From: Lachnospiraceae bacterium
GTDB taxonomy: Bacteria > Bacillota > Clostridia > Lachnospirales > Lachnospiraceae
NCBI GenBank assembly: GCA_910575105.1
Contig: CAJTDK010000008.1
Location: forward strand, 1-64,000
Length of the DNA stretch: 64,000 nucleotides
Reading direction: 5' to 3'
Program-made: the position numbers and the translations under genes
In this document: positions 1 to 8,122 of the stretch, in pieces
Numbering within the stretch: position 1 is the first letter of the stretch
Layout: every line of letters starts with the position of its first letter
Notes under the pieces: generated by a model
The model's input: only the letters and a program-made list of their open reading frames with translations
What the model was told of the DNA's origin: nothing
Database searches by the model: none

Positions 1-45
1 TCAAGGTTCTTTCTGTTTGCTTGCCGTCTCAGCGACAGCTCATAT
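1..45 (-). other. possible 5' leader of an rRNA operon (leaves window)
   Basis: Downstream of two leftward promoters the leftward transcript ends, at the window edge, with AGAACCTTGA. This resembles the boxA-like antitermination sequence found before 16S rRNA genes in Clostridia. No rRNA sequence lies inside the window, so the assignment is inference from promoter strength and this short motif. Confidence 0.35.
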
Positions 46-74
46 ATGATATCATGTCTGTATCTCTTTGTCAA
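46..74 (-). promoter_or_regulatory. sigma-A promoter P2, leftward
   Basis: On the minus strand TTGACA (69-74) is separated by exactly 17 bp from TATCAT (46-51). It is the proximal of two tandem leftward promoters and would start transcription near position 39. Confidence 0.75.
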
Positions 75-182
75 TACCTTTTTTGATATCTTTTTTATTT
101 TTTGTTCCCGCCGGTTTTCTGCATGGGATAAAACCCTGTGCTTTCTTCCTTGGAAACCGCCGCGTCCGCCGCAGCGAAATTT

Positions 183-211
183 ATAATATCAGCTTTTATC
201 CTCTATGTCAA
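183..211 (-). promoter_or_regulatory. sigma-A promoter P1, leftward, with A-rich UP-like element
   Basis: On the minus strand TTGACA (206-211) is separated by 17 bp from TATTAT (183-188). The 35-40 bp upstream (about 212-255) are strongly A-rich on that strand, as in UP elements. Tandem near-consensus promoters with UP elements are typical of rrn operons. Confidence 0.75.
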
Positions 212-336
212 TACTTTTTTCTATCTTTTTTTTCCTTTTTTTACATTATTTTCTTGGACACTATATTTGGTATCCATTATTTATAGAAGACACAAGATAT
301 TATTCCTATGATAAGCATATCATTCACGCAAAAAAA

Positions 337-392
337 GCGCCGGCGCGTTTCCGCACAACTCGGCGTTCTGCGAAACCTCTGCCGGCTCTTTT
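337..392. terminator. GC-rich stem-loop with flanking A and T runs
   Basis: GCCGGC at 339-344 pairs with GCCGGC at 381-386, and GTTTCcGCA pairs with TGCGAAAC inside. A-run on the left, T-run on the right. It could be a bidirectional terminator separating yjfB from the leftward promoters. Nothing else is seen between 256 and 400. Confidence 0.4.
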
Positions 393-401
393 ACTCCATT
401 G

Positions 402-440
402 AAAAAGGACTGTTTTCTGAATCACTCAGAATCACAGTCC
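402..440 (-). terminator. intrinsic terminator of yjfB
   Basis: On the minus strand GGACTGT...ACAGTCC forms a stem with an inner TCTGA/TTCAGA pairing, followed directly by TTTTTC. It starts 7 bp after the yjfB stop codon. Confidence 0.75.
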
Positions 441-446
441 CGCCTC

Positions 447-626
447 TTACGCCATCACGTCAACAAACTCACCCAGACCAGGCGTACTAGGAAGCATCTC
501 AAGAAGCTGCGCTGCGGCAACTTCCTGAGTCTCCATTGCACTTTTGGCAACAGCCATGCTGGCACTTACCTGCAACTTGGCTGCACTCATTGACATACTT
601 GCCATTGCGATATCTGAAAATTCCAT
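447..626 (-). CDS. yjfB: YjfB family protein (putative motility-associated), 59 aa
   Basis: This short gene encodes 59 residues. It begins at ATG 626 behind AAAGGAGG and ends at TAA 447-449. The N-terminus (MEFSDIAMASMSMSAAKLQ) and the Ala/Met/Gln-rich helical body match the YjfB family, whose Bacillus subtilis member belongs to the sigma-D motility regulon; its biochemical role is unknown. The promoter agrees: TAAA-N15-GCCGATAT lies immediately upstream, overlapping the end of tcdA. A terminator follows, so it is a stand-alone transcript. No membrane segment or signal peptide is seen. A link to flagella is inference from the family and promoter; no flagellar gene is in this window. Confidence 0.8.
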   Translation of the reverse strand: MEFSDIAMASMSMSAAKLQVSASMAVAKSAMETQEVAAAQLLEMLPSTPGLGEFVDVMA

Positions 627-653
627 ATCTTGATTACCTCCTTTCTTTTATAT

Positions 654-680
654 ATATCGGCTCTTTCCTTTATTTATTTA
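654..680 (-). promoter_or_regulatory. sigma-D (sigma-28) promoter of yjfB
   Basis: The minus strand reads TAAA (677-680), a 15-bp spacer, then GCCGATAT (654-661). This is an exact match to the sigma-D/FliA consensus and lies 28 bp upstream of the yjfB start. The -35 abuts the tcdA stop codon. Confidence 0.8.
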
Positions 681-1396
681 AGTCGATCGGGAAAAGAAAA
701 CAGAAGATCTCTCACTACCTCTCCCGCAAGAACCAGCCCCGCCGCCGGCGGCACAAAAGCGATGCTCCCAGGGATATGGCTTCCTCGTTTTACCGGCTCC
801 TCTTTCGAATACACTACTTTCAGCTCCCTGACCCCACGCTTCTTAAGCTCTCTTCTCATCACCTTCGCTAACGGACAGACAGACGTCCGATAAATATCCT
901 CCACCCGGAACGCAGCCGCATCAAGCTTGTTCCCCGCTCCCATGCAGCTAATGATCGGCGCCCCGGCCTCCTTTGCCTGCATAATCAGGCTAAGCTTGCC
1001 CGTCACCGTGTCGATCGCATCCACGACGTAATCATATAGCGTGAAATCAAACTGCCCCGCAGTCTCCGGCAGATAAAATATCTTATAAATATTCACTTTA
1101 ATCTCCGGATTGATCTCCAGGGCGCGCTCCTTCGCCACCTCCACCTTCGCACGCCCGACTGTCCTGTCCGTAGCGATGATCTGGCGGTTGATATTACTCA
1201 GACTGACGACGTCTGCATCAATCAGGTCCAATGTTCCCACGCCGCTTCTTACAAGCGCCTCCACCACATATCCGCCGACCCCGCCGACCCCGAATACCGC
1301 TACCCTGGCACGCCTCAGGCGCTGGATATTCTCTGCTCCAATTAATAATTCCGTTCTGGAAAATCGTTCAGACACCGCTTCTCCCCCTGTAATCAT
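674..1396 (-). CDS. tcdA: tRNA threonylcarbamoyladenosine dehydratase (TcdA/CsdL, E1-like)
   Basis: TcdA uses ATP to cyclise t6A37 of tRNA to ct6A. The protein (240 aa) has the family opening FSRTELLIG, the nucleotide-binding GVGGVGG at about residues 36-42, acidic residues around D60/D62 and the NRQ motif with R71. The family is related to ThiF, MoeB and E1 enzymes, but this length and the N-terminal motif favour TcdA. The annotated start at 1396 may be a few codons long; homologs usually begin just before ERFSRTELL. It follows the YitT gene by 28 bp and may share its transcript. Confidence 0.88.
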   Translation of the reverse strand: MITGGEAVSERFSRTELLIGAENIQRLRRARVAVFGVGGVGGYVVEALVRSGVGTLDLIDADVVSLSNINRQIIATDRTVGRAKVEVAKERALEINPEIKVNIYKIFYLPETAGQFDFTLYDYVVDAIDTVTGKLSLIMQAKEAGAPIISCMGAGNKLDAAAFRVEDIYRTSVCPLAKVMRRELKKRGVRELKVVYSKEEPVKRGSHIPGSIAFVPPAAGLVLAGEVVRDLLFSFPDRLK

Positions 1397-1424
1397 GCTG
1401 TCTTTTCATTCTTTCTTTTAACTT

Positions 1425-2315
1425 CTATTTTTTTGTTCCTGCTTCCTCCTTGGCATAAACTACCCGCTCCATCGTAAAACCGCGCCCTTTCACCTCATTG
1501 ATCTGTGAGATGGTGATAAATGCCTTTTCATCAATCGTATGGATCATCTCATTGGTCGCATAGAGCTTCCGGTTCGGTATAATGCACAGAACCGCTTTCT
1601 GCTCCTCCTTGCCGTATCCGGTCTCGACGTGCACCATCGTCACACCTACATCCTGCTCCTTGAGCATCCTCTCCCGTATCTCTTCGTGCCTCTCCGAAAT
1701 GACGAAAAGCTGAATCTGCGACTGACCCATCAGCATCACACGGTTCAGTATGGCCGTCTCGATGACCAGCGCAAGAATACCGTACATGATCTGCTCAGTA
1801 TCGGAAAAGAGCATCTGCGCGCCGAGTACCGTAAAATCCACAATATACATCAGCACCGCAACGCTGACATGGAACCATTTGTTAAATACCAGGGCAAGGA
1901 TGTCCGTACCTCCCGTAGAAGAGCCGACCCGGACGATCACACCCACTCCAAGCCCCAGGAGCGCACCGCCGTAAAGGGTCGCCAGCATAATATTATCCGT
2001 AAGCTCCGCAACCCCCGGTATCGCCTGCATCACCGACAGGCACGCCGGATAAAGAAATGTGCTCGCTATCGTCGTAATTACAAACTTCTTTCCTAATGTC
2101 ACAGCTCCCAGAAGGAACAGACACGCATTCACGATCAAAATGATCAAAGAAAGCTGAACCGGGAGATAATGGCTGATCGTAAGGCCGATACCCGTAGCGC
2201 CCCCCATGATGATCCCATGAGGAACCATAAATGCAGCTACGGTAAACGCAAGCACGATATTGCCCACCAGAACTCCCAGAACCGTCTCCAGATTCTTCTG
2301 CCAAGGTTTTTTCAT
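1425..2315 (-). CDS. YitT family membrane protein (DUF161/DUF2179)
   Basis: The 296-aa protein has about six hydrophobic segments in residues 15-195 (DUF161/YitT_membrane), then a soluble DUF2179-type domain (about 205-290) with VTMVHVETGYG and the end ITISQINEVKGRGF, all typical of YitT. The function of YitT proteins is not settled; some are linked to transport or copper. The start is supported by GGAGG about 8 bp upstream. It lies 95 bp after tex and 28 bp before tcdA on one strand, so the three may form an operon. Confidence 0.85.
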   Translation of the reverse strand: MKKPWQKNLETVLGVLVGNIVLAFTVAAFMVPHGIIMGGATGIGLTISHYLPVQLSLIILIVNACLFLLGAVTLGKKFVITTIASTFLYPACLSVMQAIPGVAELTDNIMLATLYGGALLGLGVGVIVRVGSSTGGTDILALVFNKWFHVSVAVLMYIVDFTVLGAQMLFSDTEQIMYGILALVIETAILNRVMLMGQSQIQLFVISERHEEIRERMLKEQDVGVTMVHVETGYGKEEQKAVLCIIPNRKLYATNEMIHTIDEKAFITISQINEVKGRGFTMERVVYAKEEAGTKK

Positions 2316-2410
2316 CTCATATTTCCTCCAATTCCATACTCATATCCATACATATAGCTATATATCGCTATGATCACATCCCACCGGGCATCCTGTCCAG
2401 AAGGAAACGG

Positions 2411-4567
2411 TTATTTGATCCCCTTCATCGTAAGCTGGATCCTCTTTTTCTTCAGATCCACGCTCATTACCTTTACATCCACGATATCCCCAACGCTCAC
2501 TGCTTCCAGCGGATGCTTGATAAACTTCTTGTCTGTAATCTCAGAGATATGTACTAGGCCGTCCTGATGCACGCCGATATCTACGAAAGCCCCAAAATCG
2601 ATGACATTGCGGACAGTTCCCTTCAATATCATCCCTTCCGTCAGATCCTTCATCTCCAGCACATCCGTCCGGAGAATCGGCTTCGGCATCTCATCTCTGG
2701 GATCCCTCGCCGGCTTTTCCAGCTCCTTTACGATATCCTTAAGCGTAATCTCACCAATCCCCAGCTCTTCGGCAAGCTTTTTGTAATCCTTGATGGTCAG
2801 CGACAAGCCGACAAGCTTCCCGCCCCTGATATCATCCGGCTTGTATCCCTGCTTCTTCAGAAGCTTTTTTGCAGCGTCATATGACTCCGGATGAACGCTT
2901 GTCCCGTCAAGGGGATTGTCCCCCGACTGGATCCGCATGAAGCCAGCGCACTGTTCGTAAGCTTTCGGCCCAAGCTTCGCCACCTTAAGAAGCTCTTTGC
3001 GGTTTTCAAACCGGCCGTTCTCCTCCCGGTAGGACACGATATTTTTCGCAATCGTGGATGAAATCCCGGAAATGTAGGAAAGCAGCGGCGCCGACGCTGT
3101 ATTCAGGTCCACGCCGACTTTATTCACACAGTCCTCCACCACTCCCGACAATGCCTCACTGAGCTTTTTCTGATTCATATCATGCTGGTACTGCCCCACT
3201 CCGATCGACTTAGGATCGATCTTTACCAGCTCCGCCAGCGGATCCTGAAGCCGTCTCGCGATAGAGGCCGCACTTCTCTGCCCCACGTCGAACTTCGGAA
3301 ATTCCTCACTTGCCAGCTTGCTTGCCGAGTACACAGAGGCTCCCGCCTCATTTACGATGATATACTGCACCTTCTGTGGGATCTCTTTCAAAAGCTCCAC
3401 GATGAACTGCTCGGACTCTCTCGACGCCGTCCCGTTCCCCACAGAGATCAGCGTAATATTATACTTCTCGATGATCTTCTTAAGCAGATCCTTAGACGCC
3501 TTTATCTTCTTCGGTGTCGTGGGGGCAGTAGGATAGATGACCGTCGTCCCGATCACCTTGCCCGTAGGATCCACAACAGCCAGCTTGCAGCCCGTGCGGA
3601 ATGCCGGATCCCACCCGAGGACAGTCTGTCCCACGATCGGCGGCTGCATAAGAAGCTGCTCCAAATTCTTTCCGAATACATCGATCGCGCCGTTCTCTGC
3701 CTTCTCCGTCAGTTCATTTCTTATCTCACGCTCGATGGCCGGGGCGATCAGCCTCTTGTATGCATCGGCAGCCGCCTCCTTCAAGACAGGCGCCGTATAT
3801 TCGTTATTCCCGCGGATCGTCTTTTTCTCCAGATAGCGGAGGATATCCTCCTCCGGCGCCTCGATCTTCACCGTCAGGAACTTCTCCTTCTCCCCGCGGT
3901 TCAGCGCGAGAATACGGTGCCCCGCAAGCCTTCCCACCGGCTCCTCAAAGTCATAGTACATCTCATAGACCGATTCCGCCTTCTCATCCTTAGCCGCAGA
4001 AACCACCTTTCCCTTCTGCGCCGTTATCTTTCTGATCCATATCCGGTAATCTGCTTCATCGGATATGCTCTCGGCAATGATATCCTGCGCGCCGCTAAGC
4101 GCCTCCTTCGCCGTCCTGACTTCCTTCTCTTCATTCACATAGTCTTCCGCCAGCTCAAGAACCGGCCGCTTAACCTGCTGAAGCGAAATGAGCGCAGCCA
4201 GCGGGTCTAAGCCCTTCTCCTTCGCAATCGTAGCGCGGGTCCTTCTCTTCGGGCGGTACGGGCGGTACAGATCCTCCACCACCACCAGCGTCTCCGCCGC
4301 CAGGATCTGAGCCTTAAGCTCTTTTGTAAGCTTCCCCTGCTCGTCAATGCTGGAGATCACCTGCTCTTTTTTCTCCTCCAGGTTCCTCAGATATGTCAAC
4401 CGCTCATGGAGCTTTCTCAACTGCTCATCATCCAGAGTTCCTGTCACTTCCTTACGGTATCTGGCTATAAAAGGAATCGTATTTCCTTCATCAATCAATT
4501 TTACCGCAGCATCTACCTGCCATTTCTTCACCCCAAGCTCTTCTGCTATTTTTTGATTAATATCCAT
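2411..4567 (-). CDS. tex: Tex family transcription accessory / RNA-binding protein
   Basis: Tex binds nucleic acid and interacts with the transcription machinery; it affects toxin or stress gene expression in several bacteria. At 718 aa the length is standard. Visible domains: N-terminal Tex helical region with IPFIARYRKE (about 32-41), YqgF/RNase H-like core with WDPAFRTGCKLAVVD (about 320), helix-hairpin-helix region (about 490-560), and a C-terminal S1 domain beginning near LTEGMILKGTVRNV (about 642) and ending QLTMKGIK. The start fits the family (MDINQKIAEELGVK). An extended -10 element lies upstream. Confidence 0.93.
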   Translation of the reverse strand: MDINQKIAEELGVKKWQVDAAVKLIDEGNTIPFIARYRKEVTGTLDDEQLRKLHERLTYLRNLEEKKEQVISSIDEQGKLTKELKAQILAAETLVVVEDLYRPYRPKRRTRATIAKEKGLDPLAALISLQQVKRPVLELAEDYVNEEKEVRTAKEALSGAQDIIAESISDEADYRIWIRKITAQKGKVVSAAKDEKAESVYEMYYDFEEPVGRLAGHRILALNRGEKEKFLTVKIEAPEEDILRYLEKKTIRGNNEYTAPVLKEAAADAYKRLIAPAIEREIRNELTEKAENGAIDVFGKNLEQLLMQPPIVGQTVLGWDPAFRTGCKLAVVDPTGKVIGTTVIYPTAPTTPKKIKASKDLLKKIIEKYNITLISVGNGTASRESEQFIVELLKEIPQKVQYIIVNEAGASVYSASKLASEEFPKFDVGQRSAASIARRLQDPLAELVKIDPKSIGVGQYQHDMNQKKLSEALSGVVEDCVNKVGVDLNTASAPLLSYISGISSTIAKNIVSYREENGRFENRKELLKVAKLGPKAYEQCAGFMRIQSGDNPLDGTSVHPESYDAAKKLLKKQGYKPDDIRGGKLVGLSLTIKDYKKLAEELGIGEITLKDIVKELEKPARDPRDEMPKPILRTDVLEMKDLTEGMILKGTVRNVIDFGAFVDIGVHQDGLVHISEITDKKFIKHPLEAVSVGDIVDVKVMSVDLKKKRIQLTMKGIK

Positions 4568-4640
4568 TCTTACATCCTTTCTTCAAATAAAGTAGGTTAC
4601 TCTCACGGAACGTAAACAGCACCTAAAATAGACTTTATAT

Positions 4641-4649
4641 ATCATAACA
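4641..4649 (-). promoter_or_regulatory. extended -10 promoter of tex
   Basis: The minus strand carries TGtTATGAT (TATGAT at 4641-4646) about 75 bp upstream of tex. The -35 (TTTTAT, 4664-4669) is weak, which fits an extended -10 promoter. Confidence 0.5.
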
Positions 4650-4670
4650 TAAAATCAGACAGGATAAAAC

Positions 4671-4686
4671 ACAGAGTTCACTCTGT
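4671..4686. promoter_or_regulatory. 16-bp perfect palindrome, candidate TetR operator
   Basis: ACAGAGT-tc-ACTCTGT sits between the divergent tex and TetR promoters, 5 bp upstream of the TetR -35 and next to the tex -35 position. TetR regulators commonly autoregulate through such operators; binding is inference. Confidence 0.5.
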
Positions 4687-4690
4687 TTCA

Positions 4691-4719
4691 TTGAAAAAAG
4701 ATTTTTCATATGATATACT
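4691..4719 (+). promoter_or_regulatory. sigma-A promoter of the TetR gene
   Basis: TTGAAA (4691-4696) is followed by 17 bp and TATACT (4714-4719), about 47 bp upstream of the regulator start. Confidence 0.75.
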
Positions 4720-4765
4720 GTTTCCAGCCAGATAAAGCAAACAATTTTGAAGGGAAGACTGTGCC

Positions 4766-5374
4766 ATGAACCAATTGCACGATGACAGGGAACTATCCAG
4801 ACAGCAAATGAAATCAAAAGAGACTAAGGCCCGGATTTTTAAGGCGGCTAAGGATATTCTGCGCAAAAAAGGATATGAGGAGCTGTCGATCAAGAATATC
4901 TGCGAGGAAGCCGGCGTTTCCAATGGCAGCTTTTATCATCATTTCAAAACAAAGGACGACCTTCTCTCCTACTATATCGAAGAACAGCCCGGTATCAATC
5001 CCGACCTGTCAGAGCTTCCGGCGGACGCAAAGGACGCAAAAGAGACGATCATCTATGTCTACATCAATTATGTCCGGTACTGCAAAGAGCTGGGCGTAGA
5101 ATTCATGTCCAATTATTACACGCCCAAGAACCAGTCCCTCAACCCGCTGATCCGCACGGAACGCCCCTATCCGATCGTCACCGTGCAGAATTACATCCGG
5201 AAATGTATAGACGCAGGCATTATCGCTCCGAAGCTGTCTCTGGATGCACTGTCAACCGACATCCGCATGATCGTCATCGGGAATGTATTCGAATGGTGCC
5301 TGAAACAGGGAAAGGCTGATTTTGAGGAGAATATGCGCCGTTCCTTAAAGATTTACCTTGACGGCGCTTTCTGA
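4766..5374 (+). CDS. TetR/AcrR family transcriptional regulator
   Basis: The 202-aa protein has an N-terminal TetR HTH: RIFKAAKDILRKKGYEELSIK then GVSNGSFYHHFKTKDDL (about residues 22-70), and a variable helical ligand-binding domain behind it. Its ligand cannot be read from sequence. The start at 4766 has a GAAGGGA element 12 bp upstream; Met15 would be a later alternative. Lipid-metabolism genes (DagK, GDPD, PAP2) follow on the same strand, so a lipid or membrane signal is an attractive but unproven guess. A perfect palindrome next to its promoter suggests autoregulation. Confidence 0.88.
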   Translation: MNQLHDDRELSRQQMKSKETKARIFKAAKDILRKKGYEELSIKNICEEAGVSNGSFYHHFKTKDDLLSYYIEEQPGINPDLSELPADAKDAKETIIYVYINYVRYCKELGVEFMSNYYTPKNQSLNPLIRTERPYPIVTVQNYIRKCIDAGIIAPKLSLDALSTDIRMIVIGNVFEWCLKQGKADFEENMRRSLKIYLDGAF

Positions 5375-5376
5375 AT

Positions 5377-5416
5377 ACAAAAAATCCCTTAAGCGCACAT
5401 CTTAAAGGACTTTTGT
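5377..5416 (+). terminator. terminator of the TetR gene
   Basis: TCCcTTAAG pairs with CTTAAaGGA around a 7-nt loop, followed by ACTTTTG. A second small hairpin (AGTAATC-tctc-GATTACT) lies 20 bp further on. The rest of the 200-bp gap holds possible TATAAT boxes at 5470-5475 and 5541-5546 for the next gene. Confidence 0.5.
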
Positions 5417-5573
5417 AGAAGGAAACATAGTAATCTCTCGATTACTAAAACAATAATATCTTTGTTTAGTATAATACTCCTCCTTTCCCTGTTTGTCCAA
5501 TTGCTTATTTTAATAAACATTTTCTCTTATAGTTTTTTTCTATAATACTGTGATTCCCGAAAGGAACTCTGCT

Positions 5574-6491
5574 ATGTATACCTTTATTGTAAACCCGAAT
5601 GCCCGCACCGGACTGGGGCAAAAAGTCTGGCATGAGCTAGAATCAGTCTTAAAGGAACGGAACATAAGCTACCGGGCTTTTCTGACAAAATACCGCGGTC
5701 ACGCTGCCGCCATCACCAGGAATCTTCTCTCGGAAACCAGCCGCTGTACGCTGACCATACTGGGCGGAGACGGGACGGTTAACGAAGTAATCAACGGTAT
5801 CTCTGATTTCGAAGCCGTGACCCTGGCCTATATTCCCATCGGCTCCAGCAATGATTTCGCCAGAGGGATGAAGCTTTCTTCTGACCCCCTTGCTGCGCTG
5901 GAACACATCCTCGCCCCCTCACGCTTCACCTATTTAAGCGTGGGGACGGCAGCCTACGGGACGCACAGGCGCTCCTTTGCCGTCAGTTCCGGCTTCGGCT
6001 TTGACGCGGAGGTCTGCTGCCGCATCAGCTATTCCCGCGTGAAAGCCTTTTTAAACAGGCTCTCACTTGGGAAGTTTTCCTACGTCAGCATCGCTGTGTC
6101 AAGCCTTCTGCTCCAGACGCCGAAAAGGATGGTCCTCACCATGGATAACAGAAGATCCGTGACCTTTGAAAAAGTCTATTTTGCCGCTGCCATGAATCAG
6201 AGATACGAGGGAGGCGGCTTCATGTTCTGCCCGAATGCCTGCCCCACCGATGAGTTTCTGGATATTATCGTCGCCGAAGGCCTGTCGAAGCTTAAGATCC
6301 TCTGTCTGCTCCCTACCGCATTTTTCGGAAAGCATACAAGATTTTCCGGCATCCACATTTACCGCTGCAGAGCCATAACGATGGAGAGCGAGATCTCCCT
6401 GCCCTTCCACACAGACGGCGAGCCCATATCCAGAGCGCGCAGGATAAGTATCTCGCAGAATCCTCAGAGAATACGTTTCATCATCAGTTGA
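5574..6491 (+). CDS. diacylglycerol/lipid kinase family protein (DagK/YegS-like)
   Basis: Members phosphorylate diacylglycerol or related lipids at the membrane; in Firmicutes DgkB recycles the diacylglycerol released during lipoteichoic acid synthesis. The protein opens with FIVNPNARTG, has the catalytic GGDGTVNEV (about residues 62-70) and PIGSSNDFARG (about 87-97), the hallmarks of the family, and ends with a second beta domain containing CPNACPTDE and the HTDGE motif. The ATG at 5574 is chosen because AAAGGA lies 8 bp upstream; an upstream GTG at 5550 has no such site. It is followed after 17 bp by the GDPD gene. Confidence 0.88.
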   Translation: MYTFIVNPNARTGLGQKVWHELESVLKERNISYRAFLTKYRGHAAAITRNLLSETSRCTLTILGGDGTVNEVINGISDFEAVTLAYIPIGSSNDFARGMKLSSDPLAALEHILAPSRFTYLSVGTAAYGTHRRSFAVSSGFGFDAEVCCRISYSRVKAFLNRLSLGKFSYVSIAVSSLLLQTPKRMVLTMDNRRSVTFEKVYFAAAMNQRYEGGGFMFCPNACPTDEFLDIIVAEGLSKLKILCLLPTAFFGKHTRFSGIHIYRCRAITMESEISLPFHTDGEPISRARRISISQNPQRIRFIIS

Positions 6492-6508
6492 TACCAGGAG
6501 AGAGCGCT

Positions 6509-7324
6509 ATGTTGATTGCAATTGTCATATGTTCAGTTATCTTGTTTTATGTTTTTATGGTCTTTCCAAGACGGACCGAAAAAAAGCGCATCCTTAATAT
6601 CTCTACTTCTATGTTCGCGCACCGGGGATACCACGACATCGGACACCGGATCCCGGAAAATTCTATGACAGCCTTCCGCGCCGCCATGCAGCGGGGATAC
6701 GGCATAGAGCTTGACCTGCACCTGACACGGGACGGGCAGCTCATCGTCTTCCACGATGATACCTTAGAGCGTCTCTGCGGCCGTCCCGGAAAGGTAGAGG
6801 ACTTAACCTACGATGAGCTTAAGACGCTGTGCCTTCTCGGGACCAGCGAACGGATCCCCCTGTTCGGCGATGTGCTCGATACAGTAAACGGACGGGTCCC
6901 TTTGCTCATCGAATTAAAAATACCAACTTCTTCCTTAAGGATCTGCGAGGAAACTTACCGTATACTTAAGCCGTATTCCGGGAATTATATGATACAGTCC
7001 TTTAATACTATGGGTCTGCGGTGGTTCAGGCTTCACGCCCCGCATATCCTGCGAGGGCAGCTCGCTGAGCACCTGACCGCCAGAGAGTGCAGGGAAGCAT
7101 GGCTTTTAAAATTCATTGTCCAGAATCTTTTCTGCAACTTTTTAGGAAGGCCCGATTTTATCTCTTACCGGCTGTCAGACCTCCCCCATCTGTCGGTCCT
7201 GCTCCTAAAGTACATATTCCGCATTCCGATCGCTGTCTGGACGCTGACGACCAATGAGGACTTAAAGAAAGGGATGTCGGGATATCATATTCAGATTTTC
7301 GAAAAACATGGTGAAAATTATTAA
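6509..7324 (+). CDS. glycerophosphodiester phosphodiesterase, membrane-anchored
   Basis: GDPDs hydrolyse glycerophosphodiesters to sn-glycerol 3-phosphate and an alcohol. After an N-terminal membrane segment (about residues 2-18) the protein shows the full GDPD signature: FAHRGYHD with RIPENSMTAF, ELDLHLTRDGQLIVFHDD (Glu/Asp metal ligands and catalytic His) and LLIELK. The length of 271 aa is normal. The ATG at 6509 is preferred over a TTG at 6488 because AGGAG lies 8 bp before it. It probably forms one transcript with the kinase upstream. Confidence 0.9.
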   Translation: MLIAIVICSVILFYVFMVFPRRTEKKRILNISTSMFAHRGYHDIGHRIPENSMTAFRAAMQRGYGIELDLHLTRDGQLIVFHDDTLERLCGRPGKVEDLTYDELKTLCLLGTSERIPLFGDVLDTVNGRVPLLIELKIPTSSLRICEETYRILKPYSGNYMIQSFNTMGLRWFRLHAPHILRGQLAEHLTARECREAWLLKFIVQNLFCNFLGRPDFISYRLSDLPHLSVLLLKYIFRIPIAVWTLTTNEDLKKGMSGYHIQIFEKHGENY

Positions 7325-7340
7325 TATTGAATGAACTTCC

Positions 7341-7369
7341 TTGTTGAATGATTTTTTTCATGTTATAAT
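7341..7369 (+). promoter_or_regulatory. promoter of the PAP2 gene (extended -10)
   Basis: TTGTTG (7341-7346), 17 bp, then TGtTATAAT (TATAAT 7364-7369). Confidence 0.6.
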
Positions 7370-7427
7370 TTTCCGTGAATCAGAAATACATTATACCAAA
7401 CAGGCTATTTAAAGGGGCGTTAATTTC

Positions 7428-8096
7428 ATGAAAACTATTGACACAGTGAAGGCATTCATAAAAAAGTATAGTCATGCATGGGTATTTCTGTACGCTTTTA
7501 TCTATTTACCCTGGTTTAATTATCTGGAGGAGCATATTCAGAAGAATTACTTCGTGATCCACTCCCCTCTGGATGATTTTATCCCATTTGTTGAATATTT
7601 TATCTTTCCGTACTACTTTTGGTTTGTATTTATGGGGATCTGTGTATTCTATTTCTTTTTTATGGATAAGAAGGGATTTTACCGGCTCGCTACCTTCCTT
7701 ATCATCGGGATGACAGCCTTCCTCATCATATGCACCGTATTTCCTAACGGACTGAACCTGCGCCCGGCAGTATTTGCCAGAGACAACTTCTGCGTAGATC
7801 TGGTCAGGCGCCTTTACACGATAGATACCCCGACGAACGTACTCCCGAGCATCCATGTGTTCAACACGGTGGGCGTGCTCATCGCGGCGGCTCACAGCGA
7901 GAAGCTGAGAGCCTGCAAGGGTATCATGTGGAGCGTATATATAACCGGTATTTTGATCATCCTGTCCACGGTATTTTTAAAGCAGCATTCGGTTACGGAT
8001 GTGATTGCAGCCTTTGCCATGGCTTGTATCATCTATCCCTTTATCTATGCGTCGCAGCCGCGCAAGGCAACTAAGTTTTCTCATCAGCCAATATAA
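7428..8096 (+). CDS. PAP2 superfamily membrane phosphatase/phosphotransferase
   Basis: The 222-aa protein has about six hydrophobic segments and the two PAP2 catalytic signatures on one face: LPSIHVFNT (about residue 140) and the LKQHSVTDVIAAF block with the second active-site His (about 184-196). The first KxxxxxxRP motif is not clear. The spacing resembles the PAP2-like/inositolphosphotransferase subgroup rather than small BacA-type enzymes. The substrate is probably a lipid phosphate; placement after DagK and GDPD fits phospholipid or glycolipid turnover. It has its own promoter and is followed after 26 bp by a hemerythrin. Confidence 0.8.
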   Translation: MKTIDTVKAFIKKYSHAWVFLYAFIYLPWFNYLEEHIQKNYFVIHSPLDDFIPFVEYFIFPYYFWFVFMGICVFYFFFMDKKGFYRLATFLIIGMTAFLIICTVFPNGLNLRPAVFARDNFCVDLVRRLYTIDTPTNVLPSIHVFNTVGVLIAAAHSEKLRACKGIMWSVYITGILIILSTVFLKQHSVTDVIAAFAMACIIYPFIYASQPRKATKFSHQPI

Positions 8097-8122
8097 TACG
8101 ATAAGACAAGGAGGGATTTTTT

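Noticed and set aside
3182-4210. Long open frame (342 codons) on the plus strand
   Set aside because: It lies wholly antisense to tex, has Arg/Leu-rich composition typical of a shadow frame, and lacks a ribosome binding site.
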